A DNA stretch of 64,000 nucleotides from Rhodanobacter sp. PCA2 (GCF_013620825.1 NZ_NJIC01000008.1:22377-86376), one strand, 5' to 3'. Counted from the first letter of the stretch, positions 35,212 to 45,164 are shown. Notes: generated by a model from the sequence alone, not told the origin. Translations and numbers: made by a program.

Positions 35212-36474
35212 ATGAGCTTTCTCCGCCGTATCCTGACCCCGCTCGCCGTCGCCGCCCTGGTGGCCGGCGCCGCCGTTGCCCAGACGCCGCCGGTGCCGCC
35301 GCGCCCCGCCGCGGTGCCGCGTCCGGTAGTGCCCGCGATGCCGGTGCCGCCGCCGCCGGAGGTGGACGGCCAGAGCTGGGTGCTGATGGATTACGCCACC
35401 GGACAGATCCTCGCCTCGAAGAATCCCGACGAGCGCCGCGCGCCGGCCTCGCTGACCAAGGTGATGACCGACTACGTGGTCTCCGCCGAGATCGCCAACG
35501 GCCGCATCCACGACAAGGACCAGGTCACCATCAGCGAACACGCCTGGCGCAGCGGCGGCGGCAGCACCGACGGCTCCACCAGCTTCCTCAAGCTGGGCAG
35601 CCAGGTGGAGCTGGACGACCTGCTGAAGGGCATGATCGTGCAGTCGGGCAACGACGCGGCGATCGCGCTGGCCGAGCACACCGCCGGCTCCGAGGACGCC
35701 TTCGCGAACCTGATGAATGCCTACGCCAAGCAGCTGGGCATGACCAACACGCATTACTCCAACGCCTCCGGCTACCCGGTGGACGACCACTACTCCACCG
35801 CGCGCGACATCGCGATCCTGTCGCGCGCGCTGATCCACGACTTCCCGGCGGACTACGCGATCTCCAAGATCAAGGAGTTCGAGTGGAACGGCATCAAGCA
35901 GCAGAACCGCAACGCGCTGCTGTGGCGCGACCCGGCCGTCGACGGCATCAAGACCGGCCATACCGCCGCCGCCGGCTTCTGCCTCGCCGCCTCGGCCGCG
36001 CACGGCGACGAGCGCATGATCGCGGTGGTGATGGGCGCCAGCACCGACAAGGGCCGTGCCGACGCGGCGATAGCCCTGCTCAACTACGGCTTCCGCTTCT
36101 ACGAGACGCACAAGCTGTACGACGCCAGCAAGCCGCTGGCCACGCCGAAGCTGTGGAAGGGCGAGGCCAACCAGTTGCCGATCGGCGTGGCCGAGAACGT
36201 GCTGGTGACCGTGAAGACCGGCCAGTACGACAAGCTCAAGGCCACCATGGACATCCCCGCCACCCTGATCGCCCCGTTCAAGAAGGGCCAGCAGGTGGGC
36301 ACGCTGCGCATCACGCTGGACGGCCAGCCGATCCAGAACGTGCCGCTGGTCGCGCTGAACGAGGCGCCGCAGGGCGGCTTCTTCTCGCGGCTGTGGGATT
36401 CCATCCTGCTGTGGTTCCACGGCAGCAAGAAGGCCGACGCACCCGCGCCGGCCGCCGCATCGAGCACCAAGTGA
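35212..36474 (+). CDS. dacA: D-alanyl-D-alanine carboxypeptidase (PBP5/6 type)
   Basis: Periplasmic DD-carboxypeptidase that trims pentapeptides. The 420-residue product has a signal peptide (cleavage near AVAQ), a Pro-rich segment unusual in enteric DacA (about 25-55), then the catalytic motifs Ser80-x-x-Lys83 (SLTK), SGN at 145-147 and KTG at 247-249. A C-terminal beta domain follows, then an amphipathic membrane-anchoring helix (SRLWDSILLWFHG). Upstream, a small GGCGCC inverted repeat lies in the 68-base gap after rlpA. The stop overlaps the ybeD start. Confidence 0.96.
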   Translation: MSFLRRILTPLAVAALVAGAAVAQTPPVPPRPAAVPRPVVPAMPVPPPPEVDGQSWVLMDYATGQILASKNPDERRAPASLTKVMTDYVVSAEIANGRIHDKDQVTISEHAWRSGGGSTDGSTSFLKLGSQVELDDLLKGMIVQSGNDAAIALAEHTAGSEDAFANLMNAYAKQLGMTNTHYSNASGYPVDDHYSTARDIAILSRALIHDFPADYAISKIKEFEWNGIKQQNRNALLWRDPAVDGIKTGHTAAAGFCLAASAAHGDERMIAVVMGASTDKGRADAAIALLNYGFRFYETHKLYDASKPLATPKLWKGEANQLPIGVAENVLVTVKTGQYDKLKATMDIPATLIAPFKKGQQVGTLRITLDGQPIQNVPLVALNEAPQGGFFSRLWDSILLWFHGSKKADAPAPAAASSTK

Positions 36475-36764
36475 TGCACGAGATCGACTTCAGCCAGGCG
36501 AAGCGGGAAGGCAAGGGCTTCCAGTTTCCCGGCGAGTTCGAGATCACCGCGGTGGGCAAGGCCGAGGCCGGCCTGCCCACCCGCGTGCCGCAGCTGCTGG
36601 AACTGGCCGGCCTGCACGTGCTGCACGAAACCGTGCGCCACCGCCACTCCGGCGGCGGCAACTACGTCTCGGTCACAGTGAGCTTCCGCTGCGACAGCCG
36701 CGAGCAGTACGACAGCGCGCATGCCGCGCTGCGCGCCGATCCGGATATCCGGTACACGCTGTGA
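36474..36764 (+). CDS. ybeD: YbeD-family protein (DUF493)
   Basis: A 96-residue ACT-like domain protein of the YbeD family: [18 protein letters not shown] and [20 protein letters not shown]. Its function is not settled; it is almost always between dacA and lipB, as here, so a link with lipoate or cell-wall metabolism has been suggested. The ATG overlaps the dacA stop. A GTG three bases earlier is also possible. Confidence 0.93.
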   Translation: MHEIDFSQAKREGKGFQFPGEFEITAVGKAEAGLPTRVPQLLELAGLHVLHETVRHRHSGGGNYVSVTVSFRCDSREQYDSAHAALRADPDIRYTL

Positions 36765-36773
36765 GGCCGGGAC

Positions 36774-36904
36774 TCGGGATGAGGGATTCGGGATACGCAA
36801 GAGCCGCGCCCGCAGCCCCGTGCCAGGCTTGAATCGCGCGGCTCCCGTCCCCGGAAATACACAAGGCTGCATGGCCACCGTGACCCCCGAATCCCCCATC
36901 CCGA
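36774..36904. repeat. Inverted GGGATTCGGG repeats around the lipB start
   Basis: Arm TCGGGATGAGGGATTCGGG (36774-36792) recurs inverted as CCCGAATCCCCCATCCCGA (36886-36904), with one mismatch in 19. The second arm is inside the first codons of lipB (encoding PESPIPNTE). Xanthomonad genomes carry many GGGATTCGGGA-type intergenic repeats. Confidence 0.75.
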
Positions 36905-37578
36905 ATACCGAACCCCGCCCCCTCGCCATCCGTCGCCTCGGCCGCCAGCGCTACGAGACGACGTGGAAGGCGATGAGCGCGTTCACCGACAACCGCACCG
37001 CCGACACGGTGGACGAGTTCTGGCTGCTCGAGCACGACCCGGTGTTCACCCTGGGCCAGGCCGGCAAGATGGAACACGTGCTGGCGCCGGGCGAGATCCC
37101 GGTGATCCCGGTGGACCGCGGCGGCCAGGTGACCTACCACGGGCCCGGCCAGATCGTGGGCTACCCGCTGATCGACCTGCGCCGCGCCGGGCTGGGCGTG
37201 CGCGAGCTGGTCCACCGGATCGAGCAGGCCATCATCGATACGCTGGCGCACTGGAACATCGTCGCCGTGCGCCGGGAAGGCGCGCCGGGCGTCTACGTGG
37301 CCGACGCCAAGGTCGCCGCGCTGGGCCTGCGCGTGCGCCGCGGCTGCAGCTTCCACGGCCTGGCCTTCAACGTGAACATGAACCTCGAGCCCTTCCACCG
37401 CATCAACCCTTGCGGCTACAAGGGTTTGGCGGTGACCCAGGTGCTAGACTTGGGCGGCCCGTCGCGGCTGGCCGAGGTGGAGGACGTGCTGGTGGAGGAA
37501 TTCTCCCGCCAGTTCGGTTTCCGTGCCGAGGCCGCCGCCCCCGTCATCCCCGAACTCCCCGCTCGTGTAGCGGTCTGA
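36871..37578 (+). CDS. lipB: Lipoyl(octanoyl) transferase LipB
   Basis: Transfers octanoate from acyl carrier protein to lipoate-dependent enzymes; LipA then inserts sulfur. The 235-residue product has [20 protein letters not shown], the lysine motif [19 protein letters not shown] and the catalytic Cys in [12 protein letters not shown]. The ATG at 36871 is the best start, but its first 16 residues are encoded by a genomic repeat arm and are absent from typical LipB, so the start may have moved upstream through repeat insertion. Confidence 0.95.
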   Translation: MATVTPESPIPNTEPRPLAIRRLGRQRYETTWKAMSAFTDNRTADTVDEFWLLEHDPVFTLGQAGKMEHVLAPGEIPVIPVDRGGQVTYHGPGQIVGYPLIDLRRAGLGVRELVHRIEQAIIDTLAHWNIVAVRREGAPGVYVADAKVAALGLRVRRGCSFHGLAFNVNMNLEPFHRINPCGYKGLAVTQVLDLGGPSRLAEVEDVLVEEFSRQFGFRAEAAAPVIPELPARVAV

Positions 37579-37588
37579 GCAAGTCTGC

Positions 37589-38608
37589 ATGAGCGAAGCT
37601 ACCGTTTCCCCCGGCAAGTCCATTCCGATCAGCGTCGTCGCCGGCGCGTCCGCGGCGGAGAAGCAGATCGGCAACGACAAGATCGCGCTGAACCGCGCGG
37701 GCTTCGACACCGCGGTGCCCACGCTGCGCAAGCCCAGCTGGATCCGCGTGCGCCTGCCGCAGGGCAACGCCGTGCAGCAGCTGAAGGCGCGCCTGCGCGA
37801 GAACGCGCTGGTGACGGTGTGCGAGGAAGCCTCCTGCCCGAACATCCACGAGTGCTTCAGCCACGGCACCGCCACCTTCATGATCCTGGGCGAGGTGTGC
37901 ACGCGGCGCTGCTCGTTCTGCGACGTGGCGCACGGCCGCCCGGCCGCGCCCGATCCGCTGGAGCCGGCGCGCCTGGCCGAGACCATCCGCGACATGCGCC
38001 TGAAGTACGTGGTGATCACCTCGGTGGACCGCGACGACCTGCGCGACGGCGGCGCCGAGCATTTCGCCGCGTGCATACGCGCGGTGCGCCACGCCAGCCC
38101 GGCGATCCGCATCGAGATCCTCACCCCGGACTTCCGCGGCAAGGGCCGCATGGAGCGCGCGCTGGAAGTGCTGCACGACTTCCCGCCGGACGTGTTCAAC
38201 CACAACCTGGAAACCGTGCCGCACCTCTACCGCGAAGTGCGCCCGGGCGCCGACTACCAGTGGTCGCTGGACCTGCTCAAGCGCTTCAAGGCGCAGCATC
38301 CGGACGTGCCGACCAAGTCCGGCATCATGCTGGGCCTGGGCGAGACCCGCGAACAGGTGATCGAGACCTTGCGCGACCTGCGCGCCCATGACGTCGAGAT
38401 GATCACCATCGGCCAGTACCTGCAGCCCACGCCGCACCACCACCCGGTGGTGCGCTACTGGACGCCCGAAGAATTCGACGACCTGCGCCTGGAAGGCGAA
38501 GCGATGGGTTTCCATCACGTCGCCTCCGGACCGCTGGTGCGCTCGTCCTACCACGCCGACCTGCAAGCCCATGCAGCCGGCGTCGCCGCTCACCACGCTC
38601 CTCCCTGA
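37589..38608 (+). CDS. lipA: Lipoyl synthase LipA
   Basis: Radical-SAM enzyme that adds two sulfur atoms to protein-bound octanoyl groups. The 339-residue product has the auxiliary cluster cysteines C78, C83, C89 ([12 protein letters not shown]) and the radical-SAM cluster cysteines C104, C108, C111 (CTRRCSFC), then [20 protein letters not shown] and GLGETREQV. It is 10 bases after lipB and the two form one unit. The C terminus is slightly extended ([11 protein letters not shown]). Confidence 0.98.
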   Translation: MSEATVSPGKSIPISVVAGASAAEKQIGNDKIALNRAGFDTAVPTLRKPSWIRVRLPQGNAVQQLKARLRENALVTVCEEASCPNIHECFSHGTATFMILGEVCTRRCSFCDVAHGRPAAPDPLEPARLAETIRDMRLKYVVITSVDRDDLRDGGAEHFAACIRAVRHASPAIRIEILTPDFRGKGRMERALEVLHDFPPDVFNHNLETVPHLYREVRPGADYQWSLDLLKRFKAQHPDVPTKSGIMLGLGETREQVIETLRDLRAHDVEMITIGQYLQPTPHHHPVVRYWTPEEFDDLRLEGEAMGFHHVASGPLVRSSYHADLQAHAAGVAAHHAPP

Positions 38609-38615
38609 GAACCCC

Positions 38616-40856
38616 ATGACTTTTCGTCCCGCGTTGGCCCTGCTGCTGGCACTGACTGTCACCTGCACGTACGCGCAATCGGCCGCCGACCTCGGCGCCG
38701 GGGGCAACCGCAAGGCGGCCACCTGGCCGCTCAACCCCACGCCCACCCAGGCGCAGGCGGCGCAGCTCTCCGCGCGTTTTCTCACCCGCTTCCACTACGA
38801 CGCGCAGCCGCTCGACGATGCGATGTCGGCGAAGATCTACAAGGACTACCTGAAGCTGCTGGACGGCGACAAGGTGTTCTTCACCCAGCAGGACATCGAC
38901 CAGTTCGACCCGTACAAGACCAAGTTCGACGACGCGATCTGGAACCAGGATCTCAGTGCGCCGTTCGCGATCTACAACCGCTTCCTGCAGCGCGCGGTCG
39001 AGCGCATGAGCTACGCGCGCGGCCTGCTCAAGAACGGCTTCGACTTCGACGGCGACGAGAGCTACAACTACGACCGCAAGAAGGCCACCTGGGCGAAGGA
39101 CGACGCGGCGCTGAACGACCTGTGGCGCAAGCGCACGATGAACGACTGGCTGCGGCTCAAGCTGGCCGGCAAGAGCGACGACGACATCCGCAAGACGCTG
39201 ACCAAGCGCTACACGAACTACATCGAGCGCGTGAAGCAGCTGGACGGCGAGGACGCGTTCCAGACCTTCATGACCGCGTATGCCGAGACCACCGATCCGC
39301 ATACCGACTACCTCAGCCCGCGCCAGGCGGAGAACTTCGCGATCCAGATGAAGCTCTCGCTGGAAGGCATCGGCGCGCAGCTGCAGGCGCGCGACGACTA
39401 CACCACGATCTTCACCCTGATCCCCGGCGGCCCGGCGGACAAGTCCGGCAAGCTCAAGCCCGGCGACCGCATCGTGGGCGTGAGCCAGGGCGACAGCGGC
39501 CCGATCGTCGACGTGATCGGCTGGCGCCTGGACGACGTGGTCAACCTGATCCGCGGCAAGAAGGACACCACGGTGCGGCTGGAGATCCTGCCCGCCGACG
39601 CCGGCCCGGACGGCAAGCACGAGCTGATCAGCCTGGTGCGCAAGAAGGTCAACATCGAGGAAAGCGCGGCCAAGAAGAAGATCATCGACGTCAAGGACGG
39701 CGACACGGTGCGCAAGATCGGCGTGATCGACCTGCCGAGCTTCTACTCCGACTTCGGCGCGCGCAGCGAAGGCGACAAGAACTACCGCAGCGCCACCCGC
39801 GACGTGGCCAAGCTGCTGGGCGAGCTGAAGACGGCCGGCGTGCAGGGCGTGGTGGTGGACCTGCGCAACAACGGCGGCGGCTCGCTGGCCGAGGCCGATT
39901 CGCTGACCGGCCTGTTCACCGGCAAGGGCCCGGTGGTGCAGGTGCGCGATGCGCGCGGCCAGGTCGACGTGCAGGGCGCGGACAACGCCGAACCGGTGTG
40001 GAACGGCCCGCTCGCGGTGCTGGTGAACCGCGGCACCGCCTCCGCCTCGGAGATCTTCTCCGCCGCGATCCAGGACTACGGCCGCGGCCTGATCATCGGC
40101 ACGCCCACCTTCGGCAAGGGCACCGTGCAGACCCTGATCGACCTCGACCGCTTCAGCCAGAACGCCGAGGGCAAGCCGCAGTACGGCGAGCTGAAGATGA
40201 CCGTGCAGGAATTCTTCCGCATCAACGGTGGCTCCACCCAGATCAAGGGCGTGACGCCGGACTTCCTGTTCCCCAGGAACGGCGAGTCCAAGGACTTCGG
40301 CGAATCCACCTACGACAACGCCCTGCCGTGGACGCACATCCCGCCCGCGAGCTACCAGGCCGAGGGCGACGTGAAGGCCTACCTGCCGCAGCTGGAGAGC
40401 CTGCACGCCGCGCGCGTGGCGAAGTCGCCGGCGTGGAAGCTGATGCTGGACGAGCTGGCGCAGTACCGGACGATGCGCGACCAGACCACGGTGTCGCTGA
40501 ACTTCGCCAAGCGCGAGGCCGAGCGCAAGCAGCTGGATGCGACCCAGGCCAGCTTCCGCACGCGCCAGAAGGCGATCGACGGCGGCGACGCCTACATGAA
40601 GGACGAGGACAGCGCGCTGGACGACGGCCTCGATCCCAGCGAGCGCAGCCTGAAGAGCGAGCTCAAGCAGGAGAAGGACGCGAAGAAGGCGCCGGACGCG
40701 CTGCTGCGCGAGGCCGCGCACATCGTGGCCGACGAGGTGGGCATGCTGAAGGCGGACCCCAAGCTCGGCGCCGTGATCCTGCCGCCCGGCAGCAACTATC
40801 TCGCCAAGGAGCTGGCGGGCACCGACAAGCCTGCCGCGCCGGCCTCCACGCGCTGA
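38616..40856 (+). CDS. prc: Tail-specific periplasmic protease Prc
   Basis: S41-family processing protease that degrades periplasmic hydrolases and proteins with nonpolar tails. The 746-residue product has a signal peptide (cleavage near CTYAQ), an N-terminal helical domain, a PDZ domain (about 240-330; GIGAQLQARDDYTTIFTLIP) and the catalytic Ser476-Lys501 pair (TASASEIFSAAIQDYGRG and TFGKGTVQ), with the same 25-residue spacing as E. coli Prc. The helical C-terminal domain is Lys/Asp-rich. It is 7 bases after lipA and is followed by a hairpin terminator. Confidence 0.96.
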   Translation: MTFRPALALLLALTVTCTYAQSAADLGAGGNRKAATWPLNPTPTQAQAAQLSARFLTRFHYDAQPLDDAMSAKIYKDYLKLLDGDKVFFTQQDIDQFDPYKTKFDDAIWNQDLSAPFAIYNRFLQRAVERMSYARGLLKNGFDFDGDESYNYDRKKATWAKDDAALNDLWRKRTMNDWLRLKLAGKSDDDIRKTLTKRYTNYIERVKQLDGEDAFQTFMTAYAETTDPHTDYLSPRQAENFAIQMKLSLEGIGAQLQARDDYTTIFTLIPGGPADKSGKLKPGDRIVGVSQGDSGPIVDVIGWRLDDVVNLIRGKKDTTVRLEILPADAGPDGKHELISLVRKKVNIEESAAKKKIIDVKDGDTVRKIGVIDLPSFYSDFGARSEGDKNYRSATRDVAKLLGELKTAGVQGVVVDLRNNGGGSLAEADSLTGLFTGKGPVVQVRDARGQVDVQGADNAEPVWNGPLAVLVNRGTASASEIFSAAIQDYGRGLIIGTPTFGKGTVQTLIDLDRFSQNAEGKPQYGELKMTVQEFFRINGGSTQIKGVTPDFLFPRNGESKDFGESTYDNALPWTHIPPASYQAEGDVKAYLPQLESLHAARVAKSPAWKLMLDELAQYRTMRDQTTVSLNFAKREAERKQLDATQASFRTRQKAIDGGDAYMKDEDSALDDGLDPSERSLKSELKQEKDAKKAPDALLREAAHIVADEVGMLKADPKLGAVILPPGSNYLAKELAGTDKPAAPASTR

Positions 40857-40883
40857 GGCGCGCCGGCGCCGTTCTACCTACCC

Positions 40884-40905
40884 AAGGGGCGCCGCGGCGC
40901 CCCTT
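40884..40905 (+). terminator. Hairpin terminator after prc
   Basis: A perfect 10-bp stem, AAGGGGCGCC (40884-40893) and GGCGCCCCTT (40896-40905), is followed by GTCGTTGG. The T tract is weak, so termination efficiency is uncertain. Confidence 0.6.
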
Positions 40906-41024
40906 GTCGTTGGCGCCTCCGCATGCCCCGGCGCGTGGCCGCAAGATCCCGCGGACGGCGCGGGGCTTGACCCCGGACCGACGGTGCGCGAGCGTGTCGC
41001 CGTGCACGGCGCAGGAGCATCGCC

Positions 41025-41633
41025 ATGGATCCGTTGTCGAACGTAGCGCTGGCCGGAGGCCTGGCCTGGGCCAGCGGCTTCCGCCTGTACGCCACCGTGT
41101 TCGTCGCCGGCCTGCTCGGGCGGCTGGGCTGGGTGCACCTGCCGCCGGGCCTGGCGATGCTCGGCGATACCTGGGTGCTGGTGGTGTCCGGCGTGCTGGG
41201 GCTGGGCGAGTTCCTCGCGGACAAGGTGCCCGCCTTCGACAGCGTGTGGGACGCGGTGCATACCTTCATCCGCATCCCGGTGGGCATGCTGCTGGCCTGG
41301 GGCGTGTTCCGCGACTCGGGCGCGGGCACGCAGGTGGCGGCAGCGCTGCTGGGCGGCGCGCTCACCGCGGGCACGCACCTGGCGAAGACCGGCGGCCGCG
41401 CGCTCATCAACACCTCGCCCGAACCGGTGAGCAACTGGACGGCCAGTGCGGGCGAGGACCTCACCTGGATGGGCGGCCTCTGGCTGATGTGGCACCACCC
41501 AGTGGCCATGCTGGTGTTGCTGGCGCTGTTCGTGCTGCTGCTGTGCTGGCTGCTGCCCAAGCTGCTGCGCGGCCTGCGTGCCGTGCGGGAGCGGCTGCGC
41601 CGGATCAGGGGCGGCTTGTCCGGCGCGGGCTGA
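41025..41633 (+). CDS. DUF4126 membrane protein
   Basis: A 202-residue integral membrane protein of unknown function. The N-terminal half matches the DUF4126 pattern: ASGFRLYATVFVAGLLGRLG, then GVLGLGEFLADKVPAFDSVW. About five hydrophobic helices, with a basic C-terminal tail (RAVRERLRRIRGG). It is monocistronic, between the prc terminator and an intergenic repeat. Start ATG at 41025. Confidence 0.85.
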   Translation: MDPLSNVALAGGLAWASGFRLYATVFVAGLLGRLGWVHLPPGLAMLGDTWVLVVSGVLGLGEFLADKVPAFDSVWDAVHTFIRIPVGMLLAWGVFRDSGAGTQVAAALLGGALTAGTHLAKTGGRALINTSPEPVSNWTASAGEDLTWMGGLWLMWHHPVAMLVLLALFVLLLCWLLPKLLRGLRAVRERLRRIRGGLSGAG

Positions 41634-41714
41634 CCACAACGCCCAAGCGAAGGCCTGATTGATCGGCTGCCCGTGCTCGTCATTCCCGCGGCTTGCCCGT
41701 TATTCCAGCGGTCT

Positions 41715-41864
41715 GCTCGTCATCCCAGCGAAAGCTGGGATCCAGTGCCTGTAAGCCACCGAACACAAAGGCACTGGATGACTCGCTGCGCTGGCCCCTT
41801 CGGGGCCGCCCTGCAGGCGCTCTACGCGCTTTGCGCTTGTCCAGCCTTCGCTGGGATGACGAGC
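41715..41864. repeat. 150-bp palindromic intergenic repeat (CGTCATCCCAGCGAAAGCTGG type)
   Basis: Perfect 16-bp terminal inverted repeats, GCTCGTCATCCCAGCG (41715-41730) and CGCTGGGATGACGAGC (41849-41864), enclose a nested pair ATCCAGTGCC (41740-41749) and GGCACTGGAT (41770-41779). Partial extra copies of the end (TCGTCATTCCCGCG from 41678, CCGTTATTCCAGCG from 41697) precede it. It occupies most of the gap between the DUF4126 and M1 peptidase genes, which converge, so it may also act as a bidirectional terminator. No transposase. Confidence 0.85.
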
Positions 41865-41880
41865 GAAAATCACGGCATCC

Positions 41881-43626
41881 CTAAGGCTTCGCCGCCTTCC
41901 GCTCCCTGCGCTGCTGCTGCATCCATTGCTGGAATTCGGTGATGCGCGGTTCGTCGCGCAGCAGCACGGAGTGCGGGTCGATCGTCACCAGCGCGCCGGC
42001 CGGCACCGCGAGGCTGCCGTGGCCGTCGGTCATCGGCACGGTGTGCACCGCGTCGTCCACCTGCACGTCCACCGGCATCGGGAACGGCAGCTTGGCGGGC
42101 GCTTCCCAGCGCAGGTCCAGCGTGTCGCCGTGGCGCTGCGCGTCGAGTTTGGGCAGCGCGGCCTGGTACAGGTAGACCTTGAAGAACCAGTCGTAATCCT
42201 TGCCGGTCACCCGGTTCACGATGCGCATGTAGTCGGCGGTGCTGCGGTATTGCGGCACGAAGTTGCCGGGCTTCGGGTCGGGGCGGCCGTACACCAGCTC
42301 GCGGATGCTGTCGTAGAACGCCTGGTCGCCGATCAGGTGATGCAGCGTCTGCAGCATCAGCGCGCCCTTGTTGTAGATGTCCTGGCCGGGGCCGCCGCGG
42401 CTGTCATCGTACACCGCCTCCTCGGTACGCGGCTGGCCGGATACCACCGGGTGGCGGTTCGCGATCATCATGCGCAGGCGGTTGAGCCACGCGTAGTAGG
42501 CCGCGTCGCCATTCAGATGGCGCGCGTACAGCGGCTGCATCAGGGTGGCGAAGCCCTCGTGCAGCCACATGTCGTCCCAGTTCGCGTTGGTCATCTGGTT
42601 GCCGAACCACTCGTGCGAGAACTCGTGCTGCAGCAGCCAGTCGAAACCGTTGCCGTCCTTCGCGTAGTGGTTGCCGTAGGCGTTGATGGTCTGGTGTTCC
42701 ATGCCCTCGTACGGGGTTTCCACCACGCCCATCTTCTCGTCGCCCCAGGGGTAGGGGCCGATCTTCGCCTCGAAGAAATCCAGCATGCGCGGGAACTCGG
42801 CGAACAGCGCCCTGGCCTGCGCCTCCTCGCCGGGCAGATACCAGTAGTAGAGCGGGATCGTGTTGCCGTAGCGGCTGCGGTATTCGCCCTTGAGTTCCCG
42901 GTACGGCCCCACGTTGATCGACACGGCGTAGGTGGTGGGATGTTTCGCGCGCCAGTGGTAGGTGCGCGTGTCGCCTTGCTCGGTCACGCCCACGAACACG
43001 CCGTTGCCCGGCGCCACCAGCGGCTTGGGCACGGTGACGTAGAGGTCCAGCAGGTCCGGCTTGCCGTCGGGCTGGTCGACGCAGGGCCAGAACAGGTCGC
43101 AGCCTTCGCCTTCCACCGCGCTGCCCACCCAGGGCTGGCCGTCCTTCGTGTGGCTCCACACGAAGCCGCCGTCCCACGGCGCCTTCTTCGCCACGTGCGG
43201 CTTGCCGCCGTAGGTGATGGTGGCGCTGACCTTGCCGCCCTTGGCCACGGCGTGCGGCAGCTGGATGCGCAGGCGGCCGTCGGGATTGCTCCACGCGCCG
43301 GCGGGCAGCGCCTTGCCGTCCACGCCGACCGCGCTCACCGGCAGGTTGCGGTCGAGATCGAGCAACAGCACGTCGGTGGGCGCGAGCGCGCTGAAGCTGA
43401 GCGTGGCCTTGCCGTCGATGCTCTGCGTATCCGGATGCACCGCGATGTGCAGCTCGGCGTGGTCGAAGTGCACGCGCTTCTGCTCGGCCGGCATCGGCGT
43501 GCCGGAATCCTTGGTCAGGGCGGTGAGCGCGGGTTGCGTGGGCGGCGTGGCGCCGGACTGGGCGAAGGCCGGGCCGGCGAGACCCAGGGCCAGGGTGAGG
43601 CTGAGCGCGAGCAGGTGAGGGCGCAT
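41881..43626 (-). CDS. Secreted M1-family metallo-aminopeptidase
   Basis: A 581-residue zinc aminopeptidase. Signal peptide at the N terminus (ALSLTLALGLAGPAFAQ), beta-rich domain, then the catalytic domain with the exopeptidase region YEGMEHQTINAYG, HEFSH (His334, Glu335, His338) and the third zinc ligand in MWLHEGFA. It lacks the long helical C-terminal domain of PepN and is closer to the short M1 enzymes of xanthomonads and bacteroidetes. Probably periplasmic. The ATG at 43626 was chosen because the signal peptide starts there; 19 extra codons upstream are unlikely. Confidence 0.92.
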   Translation of the reverse strand: MRPHLLALSLTLALGLAGPAFAQSGATPPTQPALTALTKDSGTPMPAEQKRVHFDHAELHIAVHPDTQSIDGKATLSFSALAPTDVLLLDLDRNLPVSAVGVDGKALPAGAWSNPDGRLRIQLPHAVAKGGKVSATITYGGKPHVAKKAPWDGGFVWSHTKDGQPWVGSAVEGEGCDLFWPCVDQPDGKPDLLDLYVTVPKPLVAPGNGVFVGVTEQGDTRTYHWRAKHPTTYAVSINVGPYRELKGEYRSRYGNTIPLYYWYLPGEEAQARALFAEFPRMLDFFEAKIGPYPWGDEKMGVVETPYEGMEHQTINAYGNHYAKDGNGFDWLLQHEFSHEWFGNQMTNANWDDMWLHEGFATLMQPLYARHLNGDAAYYAWLNRLRMMIANRHPVVSGQPRTEEAVYDDSRGGPGQDIYNKGALMLQTLHHLIGDQAFYDSIRELVYGRPDPKPGNFVPQYRSTADYMRIVNRVTGKDYDWFFKVYLYQAALPKLDAQRHGDTLDLRWEAPAKLPFPMPVDVQVDDAVHTVPMTDGHGSLAVPAGALVTIDPHSVLLRDEPRITEFQQWMQQQRRERKAAKP

Positions 43627-43691
43627 GAGGATGTCCGCAGGGGTCAGTTCTCTACCATGCCAGCTTGCCGCCCGACGCGACATCGCCGGAA

Positions 43692-43772
43692 GTCATGCCC
43701 GGAACGGCGACGCCCGCCGTCCCGGCGCAGGTCGGGATCCGTTGGCGGCACTCCCGTGAAAGCGGGCATGTC
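43692..43772. repeat. Degenerate copy of the CGTCATCCC-type intergenic repeat
   Basis: GTCATGCCCG (43692-43701) and CGGGCATGTC (43763-43772) form near-perfect inverted ends; inside, CGTCCCGGCGCAGGTCGGGATCC resembles the corresponding stretch of the repeat at 41715. It fills the gap between the two aminopeptidase genes. Confidence 0.55.
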
Positions 43773-43775
43773 GTC

Positions 43776-45164
43776 TCAGGCCGGCCGCTTGCCGTAGCGC
43801 TGCTGCAGCAACGCGAACAGCGCGCGCACGCCCATCGCCTCGCCGCCACGCGGGCGACCCGGGCGGTCGGCGTCGTTCCATGCGTAGGTGTCCAGGTGCA
43901 GCCAGGGCAGGCCGTCCGGCACGAAGCGTTCCAGGTACAGCGCGGCGGTGATCGCGCCGGCATGGCGCGAGGGACCGGCGTTCGCGAAGTCGGCGATGCC
44001 GGAATCGAGCATCTTGCGGTAGGGGCGCCACAACGGCAGCCGCCACAGCGGATCGGCTGCCGTCTTGCCCGCCGCCAGCGCCGCTTCGGCGAGCGCGTCG
44101 TCGTTGCCGAACAGCGCGGGCAGGTCGGGGCCCAAGGCCACGCGCGCGGCGCCGGTGAGCGTGGCGAAGTCGATGATGAGTTCGGGCTGCTGCTCGGCGC
44201 CGTAGGCCAGCGCGTCGCACAGCACCAGCCGTCCTTCGGCGTCGGTGTTGTCGATCTCCACGCTGTGGCCGGCGCGGGTGACGACGACTTCGCCGGGGCG
44301 CAGCGCGTTGCCGCTCACCGCGTTCTCCACCGCAGGCACCAGCAGGGTGAGCCGCACCGGCAGCTGCGCCTGCATCACCAGGCCGGCCAGCGCGATCGCG
44401 TGCGCGGCGCCGCCCATGTCCTTCTTCATCCAGCGCATGCCGTCGGCGGACTTGAGGTCCAGGCCGCCGGTGTCGAAGCACACGCCCTTGCCGACGATCA
44501 CCAGCTTCGGATGTTCGGACTTGCCCCAGCTCAGCTCGACCAGCCGCGGTTCGCGATGGCTGGCGCGGCCCACGGCGTGGATGGTGGGGAAGTTCGCCTT
44601 CAGCAGCTCGTCGCCCACCCAGTCGCGCACCTTGGCCTTGTGCGCCTTGCCCAGGTGCTTGATCGCCTTGCCCAGTTGCTCGGGGCCCATGTCCTCGGTG
44701 GGCGTGTTGACCAGGTCGCGCACCAGCGCGGTGGCCGCGGCCAGCGGCTGCACCGCGGCCAGCGTGGCGCCGTCCACCGCCAGCGTGGCCGGCGCGCGCG
44801 GCGCCTTGCGGTAGCGGGTGAACTGGTAGGCGCCCAGCGCCCAGCCCAGCGCGGCCTGCACCGGATCGAGCGGCGTGCCGCCGGCGGCGAGCTGGTAGAC
44901 GCCTTCGGGCAAGCTCATCGGCAGCGCGGCCAGCGCGGCCAGCGGATCGGCCGCATCCACGCCCACCAGCACGTGCGCCGGCCGGCCTTGCGCGTCCGGG
45001 AGCAGGATCGCGCTGCCGGGCCTGGCGTCGAAGCCGTTCGCGTCCAGCCAGCGGCGCTGCGCGGCGTCCAGCTTCTTGCGGACGGCCGGCAGGTGGCGGG
45101 CGTCGGTGGCCTCGATGCCGACGAGGTGGCGCGGCGCGGACGAGCGATCGATCAGGGCGGACAT
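43776..45164 (-). CDS. M17-family leucyl aminopeptidase
   Basis: A 462-residue cytosolic aminopeptidase of the PepA/PepB group. The C-terminal catalytic domain has VGKGVCFDTGGLDLKSADGM, KKDMGGAAHA and the metal-binding motif NTDAEGRL (from Asn306). The N-terminal domain is diverged from PepA. It probably cleaves N-terminal residues from small peptides using two divalent metal ions. The GTG/ATG choice is simple here: ATG at 45164 preceded by AGGAAAA. It is followed by a degenerate intergenic repeat. Confidence 0.92.
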   Translation of the reverse strand: MSALIDRSSAPRHLVGIEATDARHLPAVRKKLDAAQRRWLDANGFDARPGSAILLPDAQGRPAHVLVGVDAADPLAALAALPMSLPEGVYQLAAGGTPLDPVQAALGWALGAYQFTRYRKAPRAPATLAVDGATLAAVQPLAAATALVRDLVNTPTEDMGPEQLGKAIKHLGKAHKAKVRDWVGDELLKANFPTIHAVGRASHREPRLVELSWGKSEHPKLVIVGKGVCFDTGGLDLKSADGMRWMKKDMGGAAHAIALAGLVMQAQLPVRLTLLVPAVENAVSGNALRPGEVVVTRAGHSVEIDNTDAEGRLVLCDALAYGAEQQPELIIDFATLTGAARVALGPDLPALFGNDDALAEAALAAGKTAADPLWRLPLWRPYRKMLDSGIADFANAGPSRHAGAITAALYLERFVPDGLPWLHLDTYAWNDADRPGRPRGGEAMGVRALFALLQQRYGKRPA

